Shown here one piece after another: positions 1-10,739 of a stretch of 64,000 bases of DNA. The notes beneath the pieces were generated by a model. The model was not told where the DNA came from and did not search any database. It saw only the letters and a program-made list of their open reading frames with translations. Each line of letters opens with the position of its first letter. Positions within the stretch are counted from its first letter, which is position 1. Source of the stretch: Plumapathes pennacea. Lineage: Eukaryota; Cnidaria; Anthozoa; Antipatharia; Myriopathidae. The DNA lies in assembly GCA_964036295.1 (NCBI GenBank), contig OZ038471.1, positions 8,906,684-8,970,683 on the forward strand, in the 5' to 3' direction. The position numbers and the translations under genes are program-made.

Positions 1-940
1 TAGCTTTTTAGGTTTCGACAAAAGACTGACCCCCCTCTATAAAATACTGCCCCCTGTAAAATACTGACCTCCTCCAAAAACTTTCATATCGAGTAGTATT
101 ACGCCCGGGTGTTTCCTGAGGCAAGCGAAGTAAGCCGAAGAGTAACATTAGAATTCTACGCTCGAAACACGTAAAGCCTTTGTACCATTACCTTCAAACG
201 CCCGATACATCTCCAGATCTGGTTAATCACGCTAGGATGATGCTTGCTCCGCTACTCAGTAACAGCCTGCCCGTTTATTACAAAAATTGCGAATAAAAAG
301 TTGATTTTTGGTGTTTTGTTGCCCTGCGCGCTATTTTGTTTTATCTTCGTATCCGCGTCTGTGTAATAGCGAGTGAATTTCAGCCAGAAAAAAATTTGCT
401 TGACAAAATCACTAAAGAAGCTGCTTCAACTATGTTTTGAATAAAAAGGGGGGGGGGGGGGTAGGTAATTGACGAGCGATTGTCCGAGGCAATTGCAATG
501 AAAAATTTCAAATGAGCAACTCACCATCAATGCTGTCATAACTCAAACGCCGATTGAAATTGACCCCCTGTCCTCCTCCCCTGGTTGTGCATGGGCGCGG
601 ATACTAAGGCAACAAAACGTCAAAGATCAAATATATTCGCGATTTCTGTAGTAAACGGGCAGGCTGTACGGAGTAGTGCAGCAAGCATCTCCCGCATACA
701 CGCCATTTCTCACGGATCCCGTAAAATTTCGAAATCTACGAGACGCTGCATAAAGGCAATGTGATCATTTCCCAAGTTATGAGAGTTTTCTCATGCATTC
801 ACTTCAGACAATTGCTGAATTCTTTGTAACATTGAAGTCAGCACAGAAAGGGTTTTTCGCACGCGCACGACTATATTTAGACATACGCCAGACAGTCCTT
901 GCAGTCTTGCACGAGAGAAATCATGATAGTGACTAAAAGA
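1..940. other. No gene seen; short poly-G tract
   Basis: No supported coding region. There is a poly-G run of about 14 at 448-461. The two flanks of this stretch share reverse-oriented words such as the tgtaataaacgggcaggct type around 260-275 and 650-670, so 220-680 looks like a decayed inverted-repeat element. Confidence 0.4.
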
Positions 941-943
941 ACA

Positions 944-1022
944 CATGAGTGACCACCGAGTGACCACGAATGACCACGAGTGACTATGAATGACCACGAG
1001 TGACCACTAATGACCTTGAGTC
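944..1022 (+). repeat. Minisatellite, 9-10 bp unit (gagtgaccac/gaatgaccac)
   Basis: About seven near-identical units in a row, alternating gagtgaccac and gaatgaccac. The short minus-strand open frame across it is a by-product of the repeat. Confidence 0.85.
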
Positions 1023-1669
1023 AAAATAAGCTCCTCACGTGACTGTGACGTCATTTTAATGACATATTGAATTTAAGGTCACTCCGGAGTTTTATCGGGC
1101 GCACTCGTCCATGACAAACTTTGGATCATAACTTTTTTGGCTTTTATGCGATTCCTATAAAAATTTTGAGGAACGTTGCAGCTATCATTCAGCAATTATA
1201 AGATTGAATTTGATTTAACTGGAGAAGAATATTCTTAGTGATATTATAGCTTAAGTGGACAGCATTTTTTGAACAAAATCGCACCCAGTGAAACATTTTG
1301 CTGGTATATTTTTGTTAAATTTCTGAAATCAGTTAATATTGACTTAATACATATCTTAACCAAGTTTTGGAAAAATTGTTGGTTGTAACTTGTTTAAAAC
1401 ACAACATAAGTCACTATACATAGAGAGGTGGCTTTCAATTAGCTTGATGCAATTCTGTCTTATCAAAATGAGCAGCAAAGCAAAACCATGCACCTGATCA
1501 TGACTGTAAACAAAAGTCTGCCAAACCATCATTGTTGGATAAGAACCTGTGAAAAATCGGTGAAAACTGTTGTGACTGAGATACACCCCCTGGAAAAGAA
1601 AACAGTAAATTTTCACTGCTTGATTTTGCCAAACTGTGTTAAATCTTGACACCTGTGAATAAACCTGTG

Positions 1670-1885
1670 ATATTAACATGCGAAAAAACTGTGATGCAAA
1701 TTTGCTTGAAAAACTACTCAAAGTGAACATGTGAAAAAAACTGTGAAGCACCATTGCCTAAAAATTTGCTCAATTTAACCTGTGAAAAAGTATGTGGTGC
1801 AAAATTGCTTAAAAATTATTCAAAGTGAACCTGTAAAAAATATTTTTAAAAATTAAAAATTGCTCAAATTGAACCTGATTGGTTA
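1670..1885 (+). repeat. Diverged tandem repeat, unit about 60-70 bp
   Basis: Three to four units share the order gtgaacctgtgaaaaaa, actgtgatgcaaa, attgcttaaaaattactca. The units have drifted in length and sequence. The stretch 1886-3130 beyond it is AT-rich and I see no gene in it. Confidence 0.65.
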
Positions 1886-4245
1886 GAGTAAGGGAGAGCA
1901 ACTTTTGCTTGAGTATTGTAGATTTGACTGCAGCATTGTCATATACAGTGAGAGATCAGGTTTCATTCAATAGGATTCAAATGCTTGATAAGCCAGCTAA
2001 ATTAAGTATTTTGTACACATTATTTCTTCCAAAGATGTAAAAACAGGATGACAGTGAAAGTGAACTTGATAGTATTACATGTATAAAGCAACACCATTTT
2101 TCTTACTACAGTACAGTAACAGTACATACTTATACTATTTTATATGTGCTTGTCACATAAATATTGTATCACATTGAAACAGGCTATAAAAATGACGTGA
2201 AAAAAAAAACATCTAAAAGGATTCTGAAACTGCAACTGGAACAGAAGAAGTATAGATACAACTGAATGATAAGATCATGCTGAGAAGCTGCTCTGTAGTA
2301 TGCTACTAAAAGTACAGTATATCATCAGATACCAATAACCATAAGATCAAAATGAATTTAACAAATGTTATTGTTAAAGGGCAAGACTGTCAGAAAAAAT
2401 GAAGCATTGGTGAGTGTATACAAAGCAGATAGGTATACTTTTCTCTCTATGAAATCTAGTTAGCTTTTCCCGCACCATAATTAATTTAGCTGTTTCATTC
2501 ACAAAGGAAATTATAGACCACTTGCATCTTAATCCACACAATATTGTCTGAAATTAATCACACTATAGCTCCATTCTTGAAAAGGACTAGATGAAAATTT
2601 GATTCTCCAGCCATTAAACCAAGAATTACTCAAAATCTCACAACCAAGTTTCATGACAGTCAAGAATAACTCATGGACAAACTGAAAAACTACTGCATAT
2701 TTATTAATCACCACGTTCTAAGATCAGAAGAACTTGTAGAGGACTCTAAATTCATAAAATACTACATGAGAAAACTCTCCTAATAATTCCCTGCACAAGT
2801 ACACCTGGAACTAATCTGACATTCAAACATACATCATAAAGCAAGTTGCATTCAGTGGAAACAATAACCAGGACAGAGAGTCGTACAGGAAGTATTGCAG
2901 TTCCAGGAATATATTAGAATCAGAAAAAAAAAAGAACTAACCTTCATCAAAATTCCCTGCTCAAGTTTTTTTGGTGTACATACGTCCTAGATCAAACATT
3001 GTATATCTGTAGCTCCAGTTTATAGTCTAGTTTAAATTCGTGTTCGATGAGATTTGTTTCGATCCGAAGTAGATTTCAAACACGAAAACGGCCTTGTATG
3101 TGGCAATTGCTCCTCCAAAATTGCACATGTCCACCTTTTTTCACGAATGGCGGAACGGCGGAATATACCCCCAAACACTAAAATGTGGAACGGCGGAATA
3201 TACAAACACTAAAATGAGGAATGGCAGAATATACCCCCAAACACTAAAATGAGGAATGGCGAAATCTAAAATGCGGAACGGCGGAGTATATCCCCAAATA
3301 CTAAAATGCGGAATGAGAAAAATTAAATAAAAGAAATTATAACATAGTCACGATATAAGCCACGTTCTGATTGGTCGAAGAGCGTGCTCCATAACTTTAT
3401 TGTGCACGTCCGGCCGTGCTCAATAAAAAAGGTCGTGAGCAAATGCCGCTTCCTTTCGACTTTTTCTAGCTTTCCTCGTTTAAAAATTAACAGGCGCTTT
3501 ACAACTCAGAATAAAAAAGCTTTATTTTCCTGAAGAAGTTTGTACTACATAACATGGAGTCACACCGGCATTCAAAGGCCGAAATGATGTCTGAAAAATT
3601 CTGTACATTTCAACGGTCGGCACAGAAAATTGTATAAATCAAAACCTACCTATTTCTTGGCGGCTTAAGTCTCATGGAAGGTGCAATCCATCACAGCAAA
3701 GATAAATATCCATCAAGCCTCCAACTGCTTTGAAATGAAACGGCGTTCATTCATTCCGAAAGCCGCCATACTTGCAGTGTTTACAGTACAGTTTGCTGGC
3801 TGCTCGAACAATAAATAAGTCCGCTCGGCAAACATTTTTATCTCTTTCGTAGATGGTCGGACTGTTCACAATGTTCGACTGATCACTTTGCATTTCCAGA
3901 CCCGCATTGTCTGCCTTTGTTCAAGGCGAATCTCAGTTGTTTTGAACCATTTAACATTTACATTGTCACCAATTCCAAAGACACCGCAGGCTGCTCCTTA
4001 CACCACGCCAGAATAACAGCACTCTCAGTGTTTTTGTCAATTAAACAGCATCTTTTTCATCGACTCTCATCGAATTATGACAGAGATGTAAGCTGTGGCG
4101 TGTTTTTAATCAGCCAATGAGAGAGTTTGTTTTAGTTCCATCAAAAGAGAATTTTGCATTCAATCAGAAATTAAAATTTGTTTTTCGCCCAAGTTGTTGT
4201 CGCTATGTTATAAAAGAATTGGTTCATGCTTTTAGCTGTGCGTAT

Positions 4246-4376
4246 ATCGAGTTATGGATGCACTTGGGAAGTTTGGAGAGTACTCAAGAAGCTAGAGTTG
4301 CTCTCGCCTGCGCCTCGAGCAACTCTTACGCTTCTCTCGTGCTCTCCAAACTTCCCGCGTGCACCCATAACTCGAT
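4246..4376. repeat. Palindrome, arms about 60 bp
   Basis: The left arm from cgagttatggatgcac and the right arm ending gtgcacccataactcg pair over about 60 bp with few mismatches, around a centre near 4310. The open frame at 4117-4566 runs through it and is not credible as a gene. Confidence 0.8.
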
Positions 4377-4377
4377 T

Positions 4378-4960
4378 TATTATATGGCACTGATACTACG
4401 CACGCTACGATTGGTTAATTTACCCGTCCATACTTTCCTGTACGGACCGCAAATTGATTTTATGCACGTTCTGATTGGTCAATTTTACCGGTCCATAACT
4501 TACTGTACGGACCGCAAAATCAGTTTCCACATGTGGATAGCAAATGATTACTCGAAAAGTTGCTAAACGTTTGTCATAAAAGGCCCAGAAGTGCAATGGG
4601 AAGTTTAAGTTATGGTGATCGGGGAAAGCTTACAATCTTGGAAAATGACCGTTACGAAGAAGGAAAACATCCGAGGAAAAAATTGCTTGCGACCTCAGCC
4701 GTCATTGACAACAAGCGCTGCAGAGTATGGAGGGTTGTTTAACCTTTGTGTTAAAATTTGCACACTTTCCAGGAAGAAAGTAGCAAGCGAACAATCACCG
4801 TGAACAGTTATGACTAAAACCGTGCAAGAATCAAAGTTTGCAGACATGTTTGCTCGCACGAAGCGCGCTCGGGCCATAAGGCGACGAAAAAAACTCGGTC
4901 CATAACTTACTGTATGGACCGCGCCCTCGGTTAATAAGATCTATATACGCACGCTAAGCA
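4378..4960 (+). repeat. Dispersed repeat, copy 1 (also at 28.5 kb)
   Basis: Near-identical to 28497-29006, starting ttatatggcactgatactac and running through ggtccataacttactgtacgg to gcagacatgtttgctcg. This copy continues into cgctcgggccataaggcgac, which is also one arm of the palindrome at 30836-31013. The overlapping open frames are repeat sequence. Confidence 0.8.
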
Positions 4961-6289
4961 TGGATCGATTTTTTTTGTAAGAAACAAGGACTTTATAGTT
5001 GATCATTCTATATCTTTGTATATACAAATCTTAGACCCTGTTAATGTTCCTGTTGCTGTTTGATTATTCTGATCGATTTTTTAGCCACTTTTGTTTGTAC
5101 ATTTTTAAGCTGATTACGGATTAGCCCTTTTTCGTATATTTTAAAGCTGATTACGAAATGGCAAAAGTCACACTTTTAATCGAACGTAGTTCGGTTTGTT
5201 TTCCTGTTCAAATGGCCAACCTTGGTAAATAGTTTTGACTACTCAAATGGGTAAATATATTTTAATATATTATATTTTAAAAGTCCCACCTGATTATACG
5301 AGAACCGGCTGTGAGATACTGCGATCCCGGCTGACCGGGCTGACTTTTTCCCATAATCGTACGGGCCAGCAAGGGATTTCGCTTCACAGCAAAATGACCA
5401 AACAAATGGAAAAATAGGTCACATTTCAAATGTAATTCGTTTTGTTTTCATTTTCAAATGCATGTTCTGTTCTGTTCTTCACAGTTGCAAATAAGCTCCG
5501 TTGCTGTGTCTAGTGTTTAGTGCCCCAAGAATAAACGGTATATTCCGCCGTTCCGTATTTTAGTGTTCGGGGGTATATTCCGCCGTTCCAAATTTTAGTG
5601 TTTGGGGGTATATTCTGCCGTTCCGCCGTTCACCATTCCACATTTTAGGGTCACCCTCTTTCCACTGAAGATTGCTCCATCAGGTAAATATATTCATCAA
5701 CTTAGTTAGAAGCCTTTAAATTGACTTGACATTCGCAAGATATATTCACTCGTAGCAAAACACGCTGGCAAAACAAAATGGCTGCCTGTTGTTCGAGTAA
5801 CATGTTGCATATTGACCAATCAGAAGCGCTATCTTTTGGGCGCCAAAATGCAAGCGCAGACGCGACGTTGTTCAAGCGAGGAGGGTTTCTTTCATCTGTG
5901 AGGGAATTTTAACGTCTGTGGCAATGGGATAGCAAGAAATGAAGCTTTTCCCAAATGTTTAATCATTCGTACATCACAACTCGAATGAACAACTGGACGG
6001 AAAAGAAAATTGTGTAGACTTTTGAAGATTGAAAGTTCGGGAAGGCCTGCAGTCGACAGAGGAACCGAAGATGCGTTCAACAGACACACAAACCAATGGT
6101 TAAGGTCAGCAAATCATTACATTCCTGTGCATAAGTTTTATTTTATATGTGGCACTGGTGTTTTAAAGTTATTTTTTGCTCGCGGGGCGTGGCCCCGGCG
6201 AGCTTAAAAATGGAGTTTTTTTTTCTTCTGGGTCGAGAATCAGCACACGGTGATTGGTTCATATGATCACGTGATATGCGATGACGTAA

Positions 6290-6634
6290 ACCGCCGCCCG
6301 GTTGGCTCATTTGGTTGAGGCCGGTCTTTCGTGCGGGAGGTTGCGGGTTCCAACCCCGGCCGGACAGCACTCAGGGTCTTAAAATAACTGAAGAGAAGAT
6401 GTTGCCTTTTTTTCTATCAGCAAATGGTAAGATCTTCACGTGGCTCGGCTGACTACGTAAAATGGCGGTCCCGTCTCCCTATACTTCTATACTTGATTAC
6501 AGGGGGGACGTAAAAGAACCACTGATGAGGACGTAAACAAATCTCTGGCAGTGACCACCCTCAGTGCCTGTACTCCACAGTAATATGGCGAAGCCCAATT
6601 GTTGAAAAGCCCCTTGAGGGGAGCATCAATAAAA
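6290..6634 (+). mobile_element. tRNA-derived SINE
   Basis: A tRNA-like head has an A-box-like tggctcatttgg near 6303 and a B-box-like ggttccaaccc near 6346, at the usual spacing, followed by a tRNA-unrelated body ending agcatcaataaaag. It interrupts family A between gatgacgtaa and ttgacttcg, which are adjacent in copies 2 and 3. Pol III transcription is inferred from the boxes. It does not fold as a full tRNA as far as I can see. Confidence 0.7.
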
Positions 6635-7737
6635 GTATGTATGTATGTATGTATGTATGTATGTATGTATGTATGTATGTATGTATGTATGTATGTATGT
6701 ATGTATGTATGTATGTATGTATGTATGTATGTATGTATGTATGTATGTATGTATGTATGTATGTATGTATGTATGTATGTATGTATGTATGTATGTATGT
6801 ATGTATGTATGTATGTATGTATGTATGTATGTATGTATGTATGTATGTATGTATGTATGTATGTATGTATGTATGTATGTATGTATGTATGTATGTATGT
6901 ATGTATGTATGTATGTATGTATGTATGTATGTATGTATGTATGTATGTATGTATGTATGTATGTATGTATGTATGTATGTATGTATGTATGTATGTATGT
7001 ATGTATGTATGTATGTATGTATGTATGTATGTATGTATGTATGTATGTATGTATGTATGTATGTATGTATGTATGTATGTATGTATGTATGTATGTATGT
7101 ATGTATGTATGTATGTATGTATGTATGTATGTATGTATGTATGTATGTATGTATGTATGTATGTATGTATGTATGTATGTATGTATGTATGTATGTATGT
7201 ATGTATGTATGTATGTATGTATGTATGTATGTATGTATGTATGTATGTATGTATGTATGTATGTATGTATGTATGTATGTATGTATGTATGTATGTATGT
7301 ATGTATGTATGTATGTATGTATGTATGTATGTATGTATGTATGTATGTATGTATGTATGTATGTATGTATGTATGTATGTATGTATGTATGTATGTATGT
7401 ATGTATGTATGTATGTATGTATGTATGTATGTATGTATGTATGTATGTATGTATGTATGTATGTATGTATGTATGTATGTATGTATGTATGTATGTATGT
7501 ATGTATGTATGTATGTATGTATGTATGTATGTATGTATGTATGTATGTATGTATGTATGTATGTATGTATGTATGTATGTATGTATGTATGTATGTATGT
7601 ATGTATGTATGTATGTATGTATGTATGTATGTATGTATGTATGTATGTATGTATGTATGTATGTATGTATGTATGTATGTATGTATGTATGTATGTATGT
7701 ATGTATGTATGTATGTATGTATGTATGTATGTATGTA
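6635..7737 (+). repeat. (ATGT)n microsatellite, about 275 perfect units
   Basis: An uninterrupted run of about 1.1 kb of atgt. It sits directly at the 3' tail of the SINE, so it is an expanded SINE tail. A short tail of the same unit follows an aataaaggc end at 27540-27560. The 370-400 residue frames YVCM and HTYI here are artefacts of a 4-bp unit that reads open in several frames. Confidence 0.98.
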
Positions 7738-7879
7738 GCCTGTGTGTAATTGACTTCGCTAAACAACTCGAGATGTGGCCAGTGTATTGCTCGTTACTTG
7801 TGCGTAAAAGTTAACTGCATCCCATCCAAACTCAACACCATTGGGCTCTGTGGAACGTGCACGGATAAACTGGATTTTA

Positions 7880-8399
7880 GGGGGGTGTTGCTAAACAGCA
7901 AAACAACAAAACAGCGAAACAGTTTCAAAATTTTAAATTTTAAAAAGAAAGGCAAAACAACATAAACCAGAAATCGAGAATGGCGGAGAATGAGAACGCC
8001 TCGAGCACCAACATGGATCCAACTAGTCAATGTAAATACGCCATTTCCAGTCACGCTTGCCCTCTTCACTGTTAGGACTTCACCTGTGGAATCACTTCTC
8101 TCGACTTGGTACAGCCTTCTTGGGGTGGAAATTTCCCATACTCCATTATCATCTGATGTTATGTCCTTTAAATCGACACTGTCCAAACTAATCACAAATA
8201 CAGTGTTGTGCCTCACTTCCACTGGACGTTTGTGGCATATCTTCTTTTGGTGTTGATATGCATCATGCAGTATGATCTCAATTAAATGGGTACATGGCAT
8301 TCCATCTGATTCACGACTCCAGACAGGCCATTGGGGATTACTGTAATAAAAATCATCTGTGGTTTTATCATTTCCCTCGGATTCCCCATCGGGAGTCAT
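7880..8399 (-). pseudogene. Truncated transposon protein segment (RHNTVFVISLDSVDLKDI domain)
   Basis: From MTPDGESEGNDK the frame encodes an ordered globular-looking segment. It includes VRHNTVFVISLDSVDLKDIT, DDNGVWEI and a conserved-looking TGEVLTVKRASVTGNGVFTLT. I associate this kind of segment with cnidarian Mutator-type transposases, upstream of the catalytic domain, but cannot verify that here. The reading frame runs into the left terminal inverted repeat at about 8025, where the protein is cut off. The open frame beyond that to 7794 is repeat and host flank. Confidence 0.5.
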
Positions 8400-8941
8400 C
8401 GGAGCTGTCAGGAATATTTGAATACTTCTTGCAACTCTCAGCGACGATCACATCATTCTCGGTTTCGTTATTCTCAGTCAAGTCAACAAATCCAGAGGTG
8501 GCGGTTTTGGGTGGACTGTTCGTGAGATCAACAAAATTTCTTTCTTCCTTGATAGTTTGCATCGCGCTTGCAACGCACGAGGTACCTTGCTCGTCTCCAA
8601 TCCTGCGCGGATGGACGCAACTTTGGAGTGAGGACTGGACCCTATAAACAGATTGCTTTCTGTTTCTTTCTGTGTCGGAGCCGCAAAGTTTGATTTGATG
8701 TGGAAAAGCTAATAGCGCCACGAAGGTGTTTTAGCCCTCCGTCTAACCAAGTAAGTTCACTTCGAGTCTGTGGGACATAACAGCTTGAACAAGCTACGTG
8801 CGTTTATAGTTGGATCCATGTTGGTGCTCGAGGCGTTCTCATTCTTCGCCATTCTCGATTTCTGGTTTATGTTGTTTTGCCTTTCTTTTTAAAATTTAAA
8901 ATTTTGAAACTGTTTCGCTGTTTCGCTGTTTAGCAACGCCC
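7883..8941 (-). mobile_element. Mutator-like DNA transposon, internally deleted
   Basis: Terminal inverted repeats of about 140 bp begin gggtgttgctaaacagc on the left and gggcgttgctaaacagc on the right (reverse complement). They are flanked by a perfect 9-bp duplication, attttaggg, at 7874-7882 and 8942-8950. Family-A copies at 16275 and 34105 show the site without the element. Long TIRs and a 9-bp duplication are the signature of Mutator-like elements. It carries two minus-strand frames but no transposase core, so it is non-autonomous. Confidence 0.88.
8368..8721 (-). CDS. N-terminal transposon protein with SUMO-interaction-like VDLT motifs
   Basis: A 117-residue minus-strand frame beginning MALLAFPHQ. 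Residues about 83-105 contain NFVDLTNSPPK and then GFVDLTENNE, and DVIVAES follows. These are hydrophobic cores beside acidic or Ser residues, as in SUMO-interacting motifs. The frame overlaps the next one (7794-8399) by about 30 bp in another frame, so the two were probably joined by splicing or separated by a frameshift. It lies wholly within the Mutator-like element, so it is a transposon gene fragment. Function is unknown. Confidence 0.45.
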   Translation of the reverse strand: MALLAFPHQIKLCGSDTERNRKQSVYRVQSSLQSCVHPRRIGDEQGTSCVASAMQTIKEERNFVDLTNSPPKTATSGFVDLTENNETENDVIVAESCKKYSNIPDSSDDSRWGIRGK

Positions 8942-9330
8942 ATTTTAGGGAACGCTTTTGGCTTGCGTTCTTAAGTTCACCGCGGAAGCTTTGAGAATAG
9001 CCGTAATACAAATGTTTGATGGACACCGCTCGGGAATTGCAAATTTCTCTGTCGCCGCTAAATATTTAGTCCCGACGAAACTTTCTGTGGCGGCACGAAA
9101 TACTTCTGGGAAGATAGCAGGCCGAAAACGGAAACCAAAGCTACGATAAGCTTTAGCCGCAAAACAATGGCGATTTATGCTTTTCTCTGTACATGACATC
9201 TGTTGCCTCATAAAATTCTTCTGCTTATCGTACTTTGCCTGTTGAAATGTTTCTTTCATTCGATCATGTAGCCTTTGTTTTGCAATGGTCATTGTATACC
9301 AGATATGAAAAATACACCGAAATAGTCCTG

Positions 9331-9727
9331 AGTGTTTAGTAAGAAATGATATGTACTTAGGATTATAATAGTTTATATTCAGTGGACTTAATCTTCAAAG
9401 GACTGTAATTTCTTTCTAATTCCATCTACTTCACTATAAAATAAGAAACGATATGTATTTAATATGTAGTTTACAATATGCTTAGTTCAACCTACTCTTT
9501 ATAGGAATGTTAGTTCTGTTGTTGTTGCTGTTAGGTTTATATTTGATTTAATTTAATTTAATTTAATTTGCTATTTGTTATTGTAACATTGTATTTGCTG
9601 AGTGCGTCACCTCTGCGATGAAACACTTAATCCTCTGTTGACCCCAAGCCATTTAAGCCACTGGCTTTGGCCTTACTTCTTTATGTAAATCTTTGTGTGT
9701 CATCTAATGAATAAATGTAAATGTAAA
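9331..9727 (+). mobile_element. LINE/SINE 3'-end fragment with (AAATGT)n tail
   Basis: This block separates cgaaatagtcctga from gcattgagtttg, which are contiguous in family-A copies 2 and 3. It ends gaataaatgtaaatgtaaatga, a short tandem tail like those of non-LTR elements. It contains no coding remnant that I can identify. A (TTTAA)n run lies near 9546. Confidence 0.6.
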
Positions 9728-10739
9728 TGAGCATTGAGTTTGCAGTTCACAAATGACTGAACACACTGTGAACAAAACCGCAATAATATTGTAAACAAGT
9801 GTCGTGTTACATTCCTCGCTTGTTACAGAACACGAATACTTGAAAGCCTGATAGAAGAAACATATTCAGTTAATAAAAGAAAACACAAAAGTATTGAAGA
9901 GAAGACTGGATTAATCGTGGCCTCTCGTTAGAAATAAGAGTCGAAGTCAAACTGTCAAAAATCGATTGTGCATAAAAAGATATGTCACGCATTCTCAAAT
10001 TGCAGGGTTGCTCAACCTTTAAAGAAGCAAGTGTATGAGTGTTGTAATGATAATTTATAGTTTAATCAGGTTTCATTTGAGCAAGGTGTCAACAGCCAAG
10101 TTCTCTATAACTGTGTGATATTTTTCTGGTGAGAAACTGGAAGTCTCTCTTGGGAGTTCCACTCTTGTCCCTACTTTCCATTTTAGTATATTCTGCTCTC
10201 GACGCAACTCATGCCGCGAGCTCACTGGCAATGCCAGTCTAGTTTTCTAATAAACTGCACCTTTGATATCTGTAAGTACATGTACATATAGAAAGATCTG
10301 CTTTGAAGTTCTAACATGTCATGTACTGTACACTTTATAAACAAACCGAATTTTCAACTACACTGGCAAGGACTAGCCCTACAACCTAGCACGAGTATTT
10401 CTCAATTAGGTAACTTGATTTATTCAAACACTGTATGTCAACCTTATTCTGGTAATAAACACTGTATGTCAACCTTGTTCTGGTATGTCTGACTTAGGAT
10501 AATAGCTTTCACAAGTGATTTTCAGAGATTACTGTAGGTAGCATTGAATTCAAGATGGCTGCTAAACATGCAACTATAAAAAAAATGTAAAGATTATAAT
10601 AGCTTTTTGATTGATCAATATTCTGTTTTGATAAATCAGCCTAAATTTAGCCACAAGAAAAGCTTTTAGATAGTTTTACAGATTGCACATGTCCACTTCT
10701 TTTCACTGAAGATTGCTTCATCAGGTGCATATGGGAGCA

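Larger units (their letters stand above)
3144..5660. mobile_element. Foldback-like element with minisatellite terminal inverted repeats
   Basis: Left end 3144-3320 is a tandem array of a 35-40 bp unit (ggaacggcggaatata, ccccaaacactaaaatg). Right end 5525-5660 is the same unit in reverse orientation. The sequence outside (gcacatgtccac...tttcac on the left, tttccac tgaagattgc on the right) matches one continuous stretch at 10683-10720, so the outer borders can be read from that empty copy. A slightly diverged 11-bp flank duplication (ccttttttcac / cctctttccac) fits a target-site duplication. No transposase is visible inside. The interior holds a palindrome (4246-4376) and a duplicated segment also found at 28.5 kb. 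Confidence 0.6.
6165..10260 (+). repeat. Family-A dispersed repeat, copy 1, broken by three insertions
   Basis: Starts with a hairpin (tgctcg...cgagctta), then gaatcagcacacggtgattgg and gatgacgtaa. It resumes at about 7745 (gacttcgctaaacaactcgag), again at 8951 (aacgcttttggcttgcgttc) and again at 9728 (gcattgagtttgcagttcac), ending near agctcactggcaatgcc. Order and wording match copies 2 and 3. The interruptions are a SINE, a Mutator-like element and a LINE/SINE tail. The minus-strand frame 8945-9292 is shared by the copies but has stops in them, so it is at best an old coding remnant. Confidence 0.8.

Noticed and set aside
4117-4566. 149-residue + frame
   Set aside because: It runs through a palindrome and a dispersed repeat. 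The second half recurs at 28.5 kb as repeat sequence.
6290-6370. A true tRNA gene
   Set aside because: A- and B-box-like words are present, but the acceptor stem does not pair and the unit continues into a SINE body and tail.
6500-6545. Hammerhead-ribozyme-like ctgatgag in the SINE
   Set aside because: The required GAAA after stem II is missing and I could not pair the stems.
6561-7814. Long frames of 370-401 residues (YVCM and HTYI repeats) on both strands
   Set aside because: They are read from a pure 4-bp microsatellite that is open in several frames. There is no reason to think they are translated.
7750-8647. Plus-strand frames in the Mutator-like element
   Set aside because: They are shadows of the better minus-strand frames, which have coherent domain-like sequence.
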